64,000 nt of DNA from Breviolum minutum Mf 1.05b.01 (Eukaryota > Sar > Dinophyceae > Suessiales > Symbiodiniaceae): assembly GCA_000507305.1 (NCBI GenBank), contig DF239550.1, forward strand, positions 53,414-117,413, written 5' to 3'. The notes below the pieces were generated by a model, which had not been told where the DNA came from, did no database searches, and saw only the letters and a list, made by a program, of their open reading frames with translations. Shown here piece after piece: positions 50,930-61,904 of the stretch; the stretch's first letter is position 1, and each line of letters begins with the position of its first letter. The position numbers were made by a program, and so were the translations under genes.

Positions 50930-51360
50930 TCTGTCCAAACGGCAGGTTTTCCCTGAAGGCCACGTGTAGTTCGGCCTCAATCACAACCAAATCAGTGATT
51001 GAAATTCTGAGGAACTTCCTGTACCATTTACTTGCAGTACACCCCTTTTTTCGTGCCTTTCAAGTCCTTAAGAGTTTTCCTTAGGTATTTGCCACACAAC
51101 ATACATCGGTTGGAAAAAATATGCAGACTCATCACTCCAAAAATCAGCCCTGCATCCAAGTCACAGCCTTTGCCTCAGGTAGAACGACCAGGAAACTATG
51201 AACAACCTTGCTCTGTGAACATTCGAAACATGGATATTCCATCAAGCTTCATCAAGCTTCACCAACTTGATCCAACTAGATCCAACCTCAAACTTCCACT
51301 AAAAAATCCAATAAGACACTTGGGTACAACAACCATTGGGATTTAACCAGTGGCATCTGC
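50930..51360. other. No convincing exon
   Basis: A plus-strand frame at 51032-51346 (104 codons) is open but begins in no splice or start context and is the only one on that strand here. I leave it unassigned. Confidence 0.35.
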
Positions 51361-51371
51361 GCAAAAGTCAC

Positions 51372-51421
51372 TCTTGGCAACTGCCAAGGTGCAGAGCTTT
51401 ATCCAACTGAGGCATCAATGC
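51372..51421 (-). CDS. Micro-exon, 50 nt
   Basis: Acceptor gctcatcacattgcag, donor GTGAC; ALMPQLDKALHLGSCQ. Confidence 0.5.
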
Positions 51422-51589
51422 CTGCAATGTGATGAGCACTTATTGATTGCTAGGAGGGTGGTCGTCGTCAAATATGGGATATGAGACATGAGATGACATG
51501 AGATATGATATGATGTATGATATATATATATACATATATGAGATATGACATAATGACATAATATGAGATATGACAAAAGGATGCAAAAA

Positions 51590-51755
51590 ACTGGAGGGCT
51601 TTTAGCAGTCCTTGCCTCCGCTACGGTGTCCTCCTTTACAGAACATGCATTGAGGACATTGGCACAACTCAAACCATGGCGAATCCACAGCAGCCGAACT
51701 CGGAGCTGCAACGGAGGAAGGGTACCAGCACCCCTTGCAGCATCAGGTCCTTGTG
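51590..51755 (-). CDS. Exon with histidine-phosphatase-like RHG motif
   Basis: Frame TLPPLQLRVRLLWIRHGLSC then ANVLNACSVKEDTVAEARTA. The hydrophobic strand plus R-H-G-x5-N pattern (IRHGLSCANVL) is the N-terminal signature of the phosphoglycerate-mutase/histidine-phosphatase superfamily, whose His takes the phosphate. I did not find the matching C-terminal His region, so family membership is tentative. Confidence 0.55.
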
Positions 51756-51994
51756 ACATGTCAGCAGGGTTTGGATGAATGGAAGTCCAACGTTACATGA
51801 ATAGATTGTGTGATACCAAGCTGATATATGACATGTGCGCAAACCCTGCTCGGAGAGAAGCTAAGAAGATAGACAAAACAATCCGAATGAGCAGAAGTCT
51901 TAAGTTTTGAGATCAAGTGCTGTAGAATCAAATTCACTGTTTGGAAAAGCTAAGTCAACTGATCAGGTGTCAAAGACCAGGAAATGTGATGCCT

Positions 51995-52201
51995 TTAAAA
52001 TCCTTGACATATCTGAAAAGTACAAATTTTCATGAACAGCCTTCTCTTGAAGAGACTTTCTGCACAACTTCTCATTTTCACTCCATTTGGTCCTTCCACA
52101 AAGGTCTGTGCAAGCATGCGCAGCGCACCAACTGATAAAGCAGCTGCCAGCACCAAGCGCCATGGAGAGACGGCAGTGCGCGGCAGCAAGGGGACATCCA
52201 T
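51995..52201 (-). CDS. Candidate exon
   Basis: Frame VPLLPRTAVSPWRLVLAAAL then SVGALRMLAQTFVEGPNGVK. An alternative frame with clustered Cys is also open. Confidence 0.42.
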   Translation of the reverse strand: MDVPLLPRTAVSPWRLVLAAALSVGALRMLAQTFVEGPNGVKMRSCAESLFKRRLFMKICTFQICQGF

Positions 52202-52209
52202 GTCCGCAC

Positions 52210-52690
52210 GTTAAGGCACCAAGATCTAGATGATGTGACTTTTGTTTACAGTATATCTTTCGTAGGCATCTAAAGGAAAACAAGAATGGCAGGATAGATC
52301 GTTGGATACTGTAACCCCTTGCTACACGGAACGAAAAGTCCTGTTCAACCTCTACTGTTTCATCCTGAATTTTGAGAAAAAATGAAGACAGAACGTTCAA
52401 AGAGTTCTCATAAAAGAAAATGAATCTAAGAGAATCTAAATCTAACCATACTGCCTTATGATACACTGAAGGTGATACTATTTCTTTATACCCTACTCTG
52501 AGTCTTTCTGACGCGCAGTGGATCTTCGTGATTCAACTGAGAACATGGAATCCATGCAGCACAATGGAAGGACTTGGATCAGTGGCCAGGAGGCATATCA
52601 TATCATATACTAAATATCATATGAATACGTTACACACACTCACACAAATTATATACAAAGTTAAGTTGCATTGTCATTAGATTATCAAAA
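52210..52690. other. No convincing exon
   Basis: Unassigned, probably intron; contains short direct repeats (catatcatat) around 52595-52620. Confidence 0.35.
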
Positions 52691-52699
52691 CACACTCTT

Positions 52700-52862
52700 C
52701 GCTGCAGCGGCAGTGCTTGCTTGTTTCCCATGGTTTTGTCGTCCTTGTCCTTCTGTCAATGAAATCATTCGCCACAAATCACGAAGCACAGCAGTGCTGC
52801 GCTGAGGCGCCACGAACACTTCAAATCCTGGTTGCGATAAGGGAAGGCTGGAGTCGGAGTGC
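52700..52862 (-). CDS. Candidate exon, about 55 codons
   Basis: Frame SDSSLPLSQPGFEVFVAPQR then STAVLRDLWRMISLTEGQGR. Confidence 0.52.
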
Positions 52863-53084
52863 TACCGGGGTGCTGATCAAAACTAAATGCAGCAACAACA
52901 GCAACAAGAAGAGCAACAGCAAAACTCACTTCCTGTTTCATATTCCACATACTACTGTATCAGAGACTGCCATTCAACCTTCACTTGCTCGAACAGTGAC
53001 TGACATAAGCAAACAATTCTGTATGGTTCAGCCATGTCTGCATGGGTTCTCAGAGGACCCCCCCAAGCCATGTCATCCTGTCAC

Positions 53085-53206
53085 CCCCTCAACCCTGTCA
53101 TCAGCCAAAAGGCGGTTATTAGCGCCAGTAATCCAGTCACCGTCGTCGGTCATCAAGTCCCTCGCTTTCACTGCAGCTGCGGCTTCCACCATCCTCAGTG
53201 TCATGT
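53085..53206 (-). CDS. Candidate exon
   Basis: Frame MTLRMVEAAAAVKARDLMTD then DGDWITGANNRLLADDRVEG; GTGAC donor follows. Confidence 0.55.
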
Positions 53207-53334
53207 TCAATAATAGTCTGGTAATCCACTCTATAGCTAGGTGCCAGAATTCCGAATATCATACCATATCTAGAATATATACATAAATATATTTATCTTT
53301 ACATATCTTGATCTAAATTCACAACTCACTGCTG

Positions 53335-53470
53335 GTTGCATCCGGGTGTCATCGTCTCTGCGATAGCCCCCACGACCTGCAACATGGCAAAGATCTTTGT
53401 CAATATCTTAACAAGGAAGGATTCCAAGTTTCCTTCAACAAAATCATTCAACAAGCGCAAAGATGCAAAA
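53335..53470 (-). CDS. Candidate exon
   Basis: Frame LRLLNDFVEGNLESFLVKIL then TKIFAMLQVVGAIAETMTPG. Two internal AGs (gttgaag, atgttgcag) make the start uncertain. Confidence 0.55.
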
Positions 53471-53636
53471 AAATCAAGCAAAAAACATGATATGCTTGGC
53501 TAACTCTTGGCCAGTGAAATTTGATTCATCGCAGAATGTCGGAGACCTGATTTCCCCAACCAACCCAAACCGACAACCATCAGCCCCTCTTTGACCAACC
53601 TCCACGGCCGCGATCAATGCCAGTGCCAGTGCGCGC

Positions 53637-53687
53637 TTCAATGGAACGGATAAAACCCATAACCAGAGCAGAGTAGTCATTCTCGCC
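53637..53687 (-). CDS. YSALV-type exon, copy 3
   Basis: Acceptor gccaactctgcaag; GENDYSALVMGFIRSIE; a GC donor (GAA|GCGCGC) would close exactly 17 codons. Similar to 54988-55051 and 63354-63440. Confidence 0.6.
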
Positions 53688-53864
53688 CTTGCAGAGTTGG
53701 CAGGATATTCAGTTGAGACAAATGCTAACACTAACTAGTAATTATGTACCTATATTGTAATATTATATATAATTAGTAATTACCACTTGTATATGCACCT
53801 AACATTATGTACTTAACTTATATACGAGTATTTCCAGGCAAACCCCCTTCTTGAAGTTGTACAC

Positions 53865-53989
53865 AACAAAATGCCTTGCAGGAAACTAACGGCTGTTCCA
53901 ATAGATTTCACATCAATACAGCATGTGAGTCCAGTCCGTTTTTGCGCCTCTCGTCGTGGGCGGAAATCTGCCAAGACAGTGTTTTGGAC
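53865..53989 (-). CDS. FRPKR-type exon, copy 3
   Basis: Acceptor agctatcaacttaag; VQNTVLADFRPRREAQKRTG then LTCCIDVKSIGTAVSFLQGI; GTGTAC donor. Similar to 55385-55440 and 63608-63667. Confidence 0.6.
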
Positions 53990-54325
53990 CTTAAGTTGAT
54001 AGCTTCAAGGTTCACCTACTGTGTATTGCACTATCCTTGTCTTCAATGAGTCCCTGGTTGATGCCCTGTTTTCGATTGATAAAATCATGCACCATGTTAC
54101 AACATACATAACATCTTATCTTTAGCTATATCTCTTGTTGGAATGTGACATGGGTCAAAATTAAGCTGACACAAAAGAAACGATCAATGATGACTGGATA
54201 TTGGATGGTGTTTAATGATGTCGCTGCATCTTTTCTTCCTGATTCCTTTCAGATATTTCAAGCGTTCATATCGTTCATCAGGGGTTTTTCATCCCGGGAA
54301 TTCAGCTTTTTTCCAGGCAAGGCAC

Positions 54326-54378
54326 CCCAGAGCTTGTCCTCTCCAGGACGGCAAAAGCGCGGTCATCCATTGGATAAC
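54326..54378 (-). CDS. Exon, 53 nt, both splice sites
   Basis: Acceptor ccttatcactcccag, donor GTGCC; YPMDDRAFAVLERTSSG. Confidence 0.57.
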
Positions 54379-54589
54379 CTGGGAGTGATAAGGCGTATGA
54401 AGTGATGGATGTTGATATTTTATGATATTTTCACTATCTTGAGGCATCTTGGAAACTACGAGGAGAATGTCTAAATGATTCTTGGTGATGATGAGAATAT
54501 CCCGAAAGAAGACTGAATGATGACAAGTGGGAGAATGATTAAAATGAAGAAAAACACATCGGTCTGGCATGGCAGGATGAGGATATTTT

Positions 54590-54732
54590 CTTCAAAAAAG
54601 AAGTCGGAGACCATGGCAGTTGTGAAAGCCCGATGGTCTGATGGTGGTGATTCCAGGACTTGCCAAGCAACGCGCTCGGAAATCAGCAAGTGTTTCAGCA
54701 GCACCTCGGAGGCTACAATCAGGAAAGGCTCT
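54590..54732 (-). CDS. Exon, about 45 codons
   Basis: Acceptor gtaacattgtgcag; EPFLIVASEVLLKHLLISER then VAWQVLESPPSDHRAFTTAM. Confidence 0.57.
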
Positions 54733-54889
54733 CTGCACAATGTTACACACTGGTGAAATATATATATATACATAAACTTCTGCAATAAGATCAGCTTCAA
54801 TAATTGTAATTTAGAATTAAAACCCAGAATGACACAATGATACAGTAATGAATGATAATGATAAAGGCATCAAACTGTCCAGGATTAAC

Positions 54890-54976
54890 TGAGCTCCCAT
54901 ACGCGGCTGCAGCTGCATTTGTGAATGGCGGTGCATCACCTCGTGGATTTTTGCTCGCTACCCAGTTGCGCCTTGA
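54890..54976 (-). CDS. Candidate exon
   Basis: Frame NWVASKNPRGDAPPFTNAAA then AAYGSSV. Confidence 0.48.
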
Positions 54977-54987
54977 CGAACAGCTAC

Positions 54988-55051
54988 CCCAAGGCTAAGC
55001 TCCCAACAGCACGAACAAAGCTGGCCACCAGTGCCGAGTAGTCACTCTCGC
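54988..55051 (-). CDS. YSALV-type exon, copy 2
   Basis: Acceptor gagagtggccaag, donor GTAGCTG; GESDYSALVASFVRAVGSLA. Confidence 0.6.
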
Positions 55052-55384
55052 CTTGGCCACTCTCGACAAAATGGCGGCGTTTTGAGTTTTTTCCCTCGCA
55101 GCGCGAAGAAAATGGTGTGGGGGGTTGCCTTACAGCATATTATGCATTGGTACAATTGGATACAATTGGGTCGTTTGATGGTGGTCCTGCGCTGATGTAT
55201 GCAAAATCGCTACGTGGCCATGAAGTACCTTGACGTTTGCTGTTCATCAAGCTTCAAGTCCCTAAAATTGCCTAGCAAAACTAGACTCACTAGACATCAT
55301 TTTTTAATATCTTAAATATGTGTGAAAAATCTCTCAAAACATCAACCTTCCCGACTTGCTGGTCATCAATCTTCCCAACCTGCC

Positions 55385-55440
55385 CTCAGCACCTTCGCGC
55401 TTCGGTCGGAATTGATTCAGCGCCGCCTTCTGAACCTCTC
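55385..55440 (-). CDS. FRPKR-type exon, copy 2
   Basis: Acceptor ctcaccagtgttccag; EVQKAALNQFRPKREGAEG. Confidence 0.6.
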
Positions 55441-55529
55441 CTGGAACACTGGTGAGAACCTCGTCACAGCAAAGGATGGTGGAGACCTGGTGCAAATACG
55501 CAAATACTGGTAGTCATCAACTCAGTTGG

Positions 55530-55740
55530 CAGCTTGGCTTGTCAATTTTCGGAGGTATATGTGGCCATGGCTCAAAATTTGGATACCAAACAAAACACCA
55601 TCAACTTGGACCTTTTCTTTGCAAATTGAAATCAGTCCGACACGTGTCCAACAACTAGATTCCGGTGTGAAAACATTCATCCAAGGGAAGCAGGCCAGAA
55701 ATAAGGAGAGGCTCCAAGCCCGGTTCAAAAAGCTACCAGT
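55530..55740 (-). CDS. Candidate exon
   Basis: Frame SFLNRAWSLSLFLACFPWMN then VFTPESSCWTRVGLISICKE. Hydrophobic first half. Confidence 0.45.
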
Positions 55741-55921
55741 ACTTACTACCATGACTAGTCAAACTTCAAAAAAGACCTCATCAAATCAGCTCGCTTACTC
55801 ATAATTATCTCAACAATCATATTCAATATTCATCTATCTGACTATGATAAATCTCAGTTCTCTCATATCAATAAATATATTCAAATCACAACACCCCAAC
55901 TCACAATCCTCACATTTTCAC

Positions 55922-56083
55922 ATAGATCCATGACAGGATCAACTCTTGGTACCCAACTCCATAGGCACGAGAATCGATCGGATATCGATCTCGAAAGTCA
56001 TCCAGCTCCCGTTGTGTGGGACCTTCCGACCCCGTCCTGCATGGAGTTTTGAGTTGCTTGTTCGAAAGATCGAAGAAATTCAG
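55922..56083 (-). CDS. Exon, 54 codons, both splice sites
   Basis: Acceptor tcacctctaagacag, donor GTGAAAA; exactly 162 nt in phase 0. Reads LNFFDLSNKQLKTPCRTGSE, GPTQRELDDFRDRYPIDSRA, YGVGYQELILSWIY. Among the strongest host exons; product unknown. Confidence 0.68.
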
Positions 56084-56550
56084 CTGTCTTAGAGGTGAAA
56101 TTTGTTTGCATCATGTAGATGACATCTGTATACATTTGTAGATATGAATATATAGATATTATATAAAACACTCAGCTTAAAGTAGTGTTTTTTTTCTTTG
56201 CATCGAAAGGCGAGAGAGATAGAGAGAGAGGGAGGTTGTTGATAATGCTGTTGTTGGGTTGGCAACCACTTTCAAGATTCTGCTTACATTCGCCCTGGCA
56301 TGAGTAAAGAGTACATCAAGACTCAAGGGCCAGTAGCAACTGCGTTGTTGTCAATATAATTTAAGCTCTCTTACTCCTAATACACTAATGTATTGATGTG
56401 TATTCTGTGTATATACACCATATCATTTTACTGTGTGCGGTATGTAGCACATGCCAAAAATTGTAGTAATATGATATGTTTGATATGTATCAAGATGGCT
56501 AGCATTAAGATGAGGTGATACCTGGATACAAAGCCGAATGAATTGATTTC

Positions 56551-56606
56551 AGGCAAGGCGGGGTCTCCATGCCTGATCATGGTGCCAAGATTGACTCTTG
56601 CTGGAA
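56551..56606 (-). CDS. Candidate short exon
   Basis: Acceptor gaaattcctgacag; PARVNLGTMIRHGDPALP. Contains another IRHG, but without the rest of the phosphatase signature. Confidence 0.45.
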
Positions 56607-56700
56607 CTGTCAGGAATTTCTATGCAAATGCAGTATACATTGAATACACATTCGTATTTTAATCGTATTTTACATTACTACAAGTATAAGTATTACAAAC

Positions 56701-56814
56701 GTGTTTGCAAAAGCACAGCACTGGTATGGCCGACATAGCTTTCTCCTGCTGGTCTTCAGCCGGATCGGTGAGCGTGATCGTGATCGGCTGCGACCCGATC
56801 GTTTGTACGCTGCC
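56701..56814 (-). CDS. Exon, 38 codons, both splice sites
   Basis: Acceptor ctgtgtcccatcctcag, donor GTTTGTAA; GSVQTIGSQPITITLTDPAE then DQQEKAMSAIPVLCFCKH. Confidence 0.66.
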
Positions 56815-56899
56815 CTGAGGATGGGACACAGAATAAGTGGCTTGTGTAGCGACGCCTACTCTTAACTTGGATGCTGACCATTGAAAATGGATGAACATG

Positions 56900-57730
56900 A
56901 TTCATCTTGAACCAAATGGCGGATGCAATAATATGAATAATATGTCACTATGGTTCTTGCATACTCCGAAAAGTAAAGGACTTTATATTCAAGCCCTATG
57001 GATGATAAAGACAACCACCCAAAGGAATCAGATGCAGTCTAGCCACAAACGAAGTTCTCGATGTCTTGGACTGGACTCCTGTAAAATGTCTACAGCTTGC
57101 CTTCAGAGAACATACGCAATGCATGTGAAACAGAAAGTGCATCGAAACATATTAAAAATGAGAAGATCAACCAGATAATTGTATAGATCACAAAAATGTC
57201 AATGGCCGCTTCATGTTTTGGAACTTGGGAAGCTCTGCATAAGTGCAAAAAAAGGGACTTCTCTGGAGTAAGAGTAAATGGCTTAAAACAAAATGTGCTG
57301 GGTTGGTAGGTCCGTTCCCCTCAAGAATGAGCTAAAAAGAAGCTCCATATAAATCATCTACTGAGTCTACTGAAACTGTACTACCCTGCAATCCGAACAG
57401 GATGACAACCCTGAATCATCGCTGAATCAGGATCCTTCGTACTCTGACTATCTAGATAATTTACTGTGTGTGGACCATGTTGCATCACTTCCTCCTAGAT
57501 TGCATTCTTTTAACTGTACGTACAGTAACAGCTCCGTGGTCACAAGCAGTCACGCCCAACAATTCCAGTGACTCAAATCAAATGGGACTGGAGTTGCTGA
57601 GTATGAATATTGTAATTATCCAAAGCCACCACACCAACTTCCCTCTCCTCGCTGTGGCTGCTACGGCGATCTGGCACAGGGAATGATGATGCGATGATGC
57701 GAAAGGTACAAGTGTCTATCCAAACAATAC
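56900..57730. other. No convincing exon
   Basis: Open plus-strand frames at 56891-57178 and 57468-57686 lack any splice or start support. Inferred intron. Confidence 0.35.
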
Positions 57731-57734
57731 CAGG

Positions 57735-57842
57735 CACACCTGAGGTGATATGTCGTCAACATCCGGGGAGCCAGAAGGGGCAACATATGACTGCGATGAT
57801 AATTCTTCGCGCACCTCGTCGGTCACCAGAGCGGCCATTTAG
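57735..57842 (-). CDS. Candidate exon
   Basis: Frame MAALVTDEVREELSSQSYVA then PSGSPDVDDISPQ. Confidence 0.5.
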
Positions 57843-58216
57843 CTTTGGCCTTGTCTCCTATGAAAATACATGGCGTTTCAGTGGACATACCAGAGAACGC
57901 CATACAACCTCAACATGAATCACATCCTTTCAGATCCAACAATTCTTGGGGGCCAAATACAATTCATCTTCGGGGGGGTCAACTGATCACATACACAGGA
58001 AAGGGGCGCTCCTTCTCCCGGCGGCTTCGTCGGCAGTCGAGGCTGCCTCATACACATCGCCAATAGTGTCCGTGGTATAAGATATGTTTATAATATTCAA
58101 AGTATCATGATATCATGCATCAACTCAGAATGATTATATGCACACGTATATCTAGAAATAATGAAGCGATAATCTAAAAAGATGTGTTCATCATCTATTT
58201 CTCTTCCATAGCATAC

Positions 58217-58282
58217 CTGGTTTTTGTGGAGCCCGATACGTGGAATATTAACGTACAACACTGAGGCAACGGCTTTCATCGC
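58217..58282 (-). CDS. Exon, 22 codons, both splice sites
   Basis: Acceptor cgtcacctgcctcag, donor GTATGC; AMKAVASVLYVNIPRIGLHK then NQ, phase 0. Confidence 0.64.
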
Positions 58283-58549
58283 CTGAGGCAGGTGACGAGA
58301 TGACCAAAAGTTGAAAAGGGGGGAATTGGCTACAACAAAGTACGTCGCTGCCATACATATTTCCAAAGGGATCTATTAATCTATAATCATATTTTTGATT
58401 GTTTTGGTGGATATTCGGATATGATAATTGCTTGTACAATATTTGTATCTGGTAAAGAGATGTAAAGAGTCTTTTTACAAGTCACCAGTACAATAGCAAA
58501 GCTAAAGGCTAATTGAACATAATTGAACTATACATCCTTTTCTTGCGTT

Positions 58550-58618
58550 CTTGCAGTAAGACAAGTTGCTGTAGGCCGGTTTTCGATCTTTTTTGACCTT
58601 CTCCTCCTTTTCTTTCAC
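58550..58618 (-). CDS. Charged exon
   Basis: Acceptor gttgtgactctgccag; VKEKEEKVKKDRKPAYSNLS then YCKNA. Lysine/glutamate-rich. Confidence 0.55.
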
Positions 58619-58751
58619 CTGGCAGAGTCACAACACATGGCCTTCATGCGTTGCTAGCGAAACAGGTTCTTGAAAAGGTCGTTCATGATCTGTAATACTG
58701 GCATAGAGCACAAAAAAATATATAACAACAAATCCTGAGGAGAAAGAAGCA

Positions 58752-58794
58752 CCAGCAGCTGGGAGGGGAGTTTCTGTTGTGCCAGTGCTATCCA
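58752..58794 (-). CDS. Short exon
   Basis: Acceptor aaagtttttctcag; DSTGTTETPLPAAG, ending at GTGCTT. Confidence 0.48.
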
Positions 58795-58944
58795 CTGAGA
58801 AAAACTTTGGTAGTTGTGATAGGCAGTGAAGAAACGGAAGTTCCCACATCAAAATTCCATGTGAGGTTTGACGAGGTTTGATTCCCCACCATCCAAAGTT
58901 GAAAATCCGTTAAAAACCAGAACCCACCGACCCTGCTGAACCTT

Positions 58945-59030
58945 CTCCTTCTTCTTGGCAGCCCTCCGAGGTTCTTCTGAGCTTGAAACCATCTGCTTAG
59001 CTTTCGCGATGGCCTGCAATTCACCCTGGC
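58945..59030 (-). CDS. Coiled-coil exon
   Basis: After agggtgaattgcag: AIAKAKQMVSSSEEPRRAAK then KKEKVQQ. Confidence 0.55.
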
Positions 59031-59164
59031 CATTGCCTTCATTGCATTCAATCAACCAGGGTTTCCTATGGTTTCCTTACAAAATCTACAGTGTTGTTGG
59101 CACAGGTAGCACAAGTTCTATGTTTGGAGCATGTCAGCTGACAACTTGGCATCTCTACAAGCAA

Positions 59165-59222
59165 CCTTGCCTTCTGCTGGGCTCGGTCCAGCTTTTTTTG
59201 AGCCTTAGCTGCTTTGGCTAAT
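59165..59222 (-). CDS. Coiled-coil exon
   Basis: Acceptor cgaattgcttggcag; LAKAAKAQKKLDRAQQK, possible GC donor. Confidence 0.58.
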
Positions 59223-59547
59223 CTGCCAAGCAATTCGTATCAACCCTCAAGGAAGTTTATGGAAAAAACCCGTGCCAACATGATATCAAATCAAAACCTT
59301 CTCTATCTGGCTTGAAATGTTTCAATGAGCCGGGGGGCTCAATGCATCATTCGAGGTTTTTTCCCACAGGAAAATTCCTTATATAGTATACGACAAAGGC
59401 ATCCAAGGACAGAAGAGTATTTGTGTAAGAGCTAAATATGAAGCTATGCTCTCTTGATTTCCAGCATGCTACCGGTTGGGAACGACTCCCCCTAGCAGAC
59501 ATGAGCAAAGTCGCTTGGTACTCATTCAGCCTAGAGTCCAACATGAC

Positions 59548-59604
59548 CTGTTTGCGTTTTTGTCGCAAAGCCCTCTCGGCTTCCTCAATCAGCCGTTCGC
59601 GCTC
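59548..59604 (-). CDS. Coiled-coil exon, 19 codons, both splice sites
   Basis: Acceptor tttgtcttttttgtttgag, donor GTCATG; ERERLIEEAERALRQKRKQ, exactly 57 nt. Confidence 0.66.
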
Positions 59605-59837
59605 CTCAAACAAAAAAGACAAAAAAAAACAACGCCAGCCTCAAACTTCTGACCAGGATGAAGAGTGACATAATGGATGGAAATGATCTGAATGCAAGGC
59701 TGATTGGTGGAAATTTGAAAGCTGCAGGTCTTCCGGCACATCTGGATTAACTTTTAAGATTAGTGTGAAGTTCGCCACCTGCACACTTCCTCATCAAACA
59801 TGTATATTGTATATGTTTTTCTTATGTAAAGAACCCA

Positions 59838-59905
59838 AGAACTCCTGTCGCGCATCTCTCTCCAACTCCATCTTGCGAGAGCGCGCTGCCTGTTGCTTCA
59901 AAGCC
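59838..59905 (-). CDS. Coiled-coil exon
   Basis: After ggacggctttgaag: QQAARSRKMELERDARQE. Confidence 0.52.
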
Positions 59906-60029
59906 GTCCAAAGTCGCGGATGCCACCATGAACTTTCCAAAAACATGGAACTTATGTTTGGAAAACACACATCGTGAAACTTATTCCCTTATTTACTTAT
60001 GATAAAATAAGATCCGATACATTCAAGTC

Positions 60030-60095
60030 AAGTCGCCTCTTCTTGGTTTTGTCTTTCATCCTCTATCTTCTGCTCCATCTCCGAATGCAGCCTTG
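60030..60095 (-). CDS. Coiled-coil exon
   Basis: After cttcaccagcaag: LHSEMEQKIEDERQNQEEAT. Confidence 0.52.
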
Positions 60096-60359
60096 CTGGT
60101 GAAGCCCCGGATGGTTGCATGGGAGCTGCAAATCTCCAAATAGCACTCCATCAACCTACTTGGACCTACATCAAATATCATCAAACCACATTGGTTTTCC
60201 AGGGACCTAAAATGTTCCCTCCCTTTTGGGTGGTTGGGAAGCTTCCTTTTCCATTCCTGGAATATGAATAGATATGGATTTTTGAGTGACTCGTTTCTCA
60301 GTGTAATTAACAATTTTTCCATCACATGACCCTTGCTTTCAAAAACGGTTGCTGCCTCC

Positions 60360-60447
60360 TTTCCACTTCCTTCAGTTTTTGCTCCATTTCACGCTGGAAA
60401 CGTTCACGAGCATTCGTCACAGCTTCATCCACCTCTCTATTCATTGC
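60360..60447 (-). CDS. Coiled-coil exon
   Basis: After cacctgggatctaag: AMNREVDEAVTNARERFQRE then MEQKLKEVE. Confidence 0.6.
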
Positions 60448-60708
60448 CTTAGATCCCAGGTGAATCTCCCATCTTTGAATGAATAAACACTGATGCTGTA
60501 AATATATACAAATATCTAGATACCACCATGTTTATCCATTTTTGTGGTAATTCAGTTGTGTGTCTATTATACACGTATGATACGTATTATATTATTATTA
60601 TCATATTCATATATTATATATAATATCAACTTCCTGGCATCACCTTCATCACTCCATTTGACCTCTGGTTTGGCTGATCCGCCAAGCAACATCCTCAGCC
60701 TTTCCCAC

Positions 60709-60759
60709 CTTCAGCCGTTCTTCGTCCCGTGCATCCGCCTCCACCCGACTCACCTGCTC
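60709..60759 (-). CDS. Coiled-coil exon, 17 codons, both splice sites
   Basis: Acceptor ccttggatctccgcaag, donor GTGGG; EQVSRVEADARDEERLK, exactly 51 nt. Confidence 0.66.
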
Positions 60760-60999
60760 CTTGCGGAGATCCAAGGAGATCCAATGATCCAAGGACAAAA
60801 TTTATTAATGTACAGAAAATAATGATAGCAATGTTCAAAATTTTGTACAAACAACTTTTGAAACTACAGTGTTGAGTCACTGGGAACATTTTTGGAAGGC
60901 TTTTGGTTTTATATTCCAGTCGGAATCCTCAAGGGCTACATACTTTTGCCCTTGATTTACAACCAAGTGAACTCACACAAATGTCCACCACCCAGTACC

Positions 61000-61078
61000 C
61001 ATCCCATTTCGGTTTTTTTCAGAATCCTGAGCCCTGGTTACTGCTGCTTGCAGTTCTTCAAGTGATTCCAATGGACTC
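61000..61078 (-). CDS. Coiled-coil exon
   Basis: Acceptor catatattgctcag; SPLESLEELQAAVTRAQDSE. It may be the most upstream exon of the coil block. Confidence 0.55.
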
Positions 61079-61559
61079 CTGAGCAATATATGTCTGAGTT
61101 GGGTGTCAGCAGAGAGGGTCGGAGGCCAAGAAGAGATCTGAATCTAAACCCAAATCGGCAAATCGGCAAGAGATTTCCTCTAACAATGAAGTCACTATAA
61201 ATCACTTGGGTGACTGCTCACCCACAAGAACATGCTCCAAGTTCGAATTCTCACACGTTTCTTCACAAGGAGAAACTCAGAAATGCCCGGCTGCCAAGTA
61301 TCTCTTCTTCGCTGCCTACCTTTGCCTGCCAAACAGAAGATCTCGTGAAAATTATGGTGAGACATGCACTTTTTTTTGTACCAGGACCAGGCTCATAGGA
61401 CAAGGGCAGTGACACAGCAAAAACCGGGACAGAGGTCCCCTACTCAAAAGGAACCATTAAAATACTATTAAAGATATTGAATCAAAGCATGCTAAATGAA
61501 ATTACAGAAATACTACCGTCACAGGTACACAGCTCTATCCCACACTTTGAACAAATGTG

Positions 61560-61642
61560 GCCTCTATCTTTCGTGGTTCCGAGCTGCTCCCAGCATGTCG
61601 CCGCGCAGGAACCGAAAGCTTTCGGGTTCGCCCAAAGCTGTC
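61560..61642 (-). CDS. Exon
   Basis: Acceptor gtggacaatgtcag; TALGEPESFRFLRGDMLGAA then RNHE. Confidence 0.53.
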
Positions 61643-61719
61643 CTGACATTGTCCACAAGTCCCATATGGGATCACCTGTGACTTTGATGTTCTATACATA
61701 TACGTCTGTTAATGGAAGA

Positions 61720-61904
61720 AAACCTGGTGTCGAATTTAAAGTGGTAGCTCCTCTGAAAGAGTAGATACCTTCTTGTACAAGTACGTGCCATGTTTTGTGA
61801 GAGATCCCCAAAGTATCCGTATCTCTACAGTACGCACATGAGGGGAAAGTGTCCTCGCTGCTCTCGCTGCTGTCATACCTGCTGACAGTGCCAAACTCAG
61901 ACGA
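61720..61904 (-). CDS. Exon, about 60 codons, acidic
   Basis: Acceptor gttcacggaattttatag; SSEFGTVSRYDSSESSEDTF, then PSCAYCRDTDTLGISHKTWH, then VLVQEGIYSFRG. 3' end uncertain. Confidence 0.58.

Noticed and set aside
51032..51346. 104-codon plus-strand frame
   Set aside because: Opposite to every supported exon, no splice sites or start context, weak protein character.
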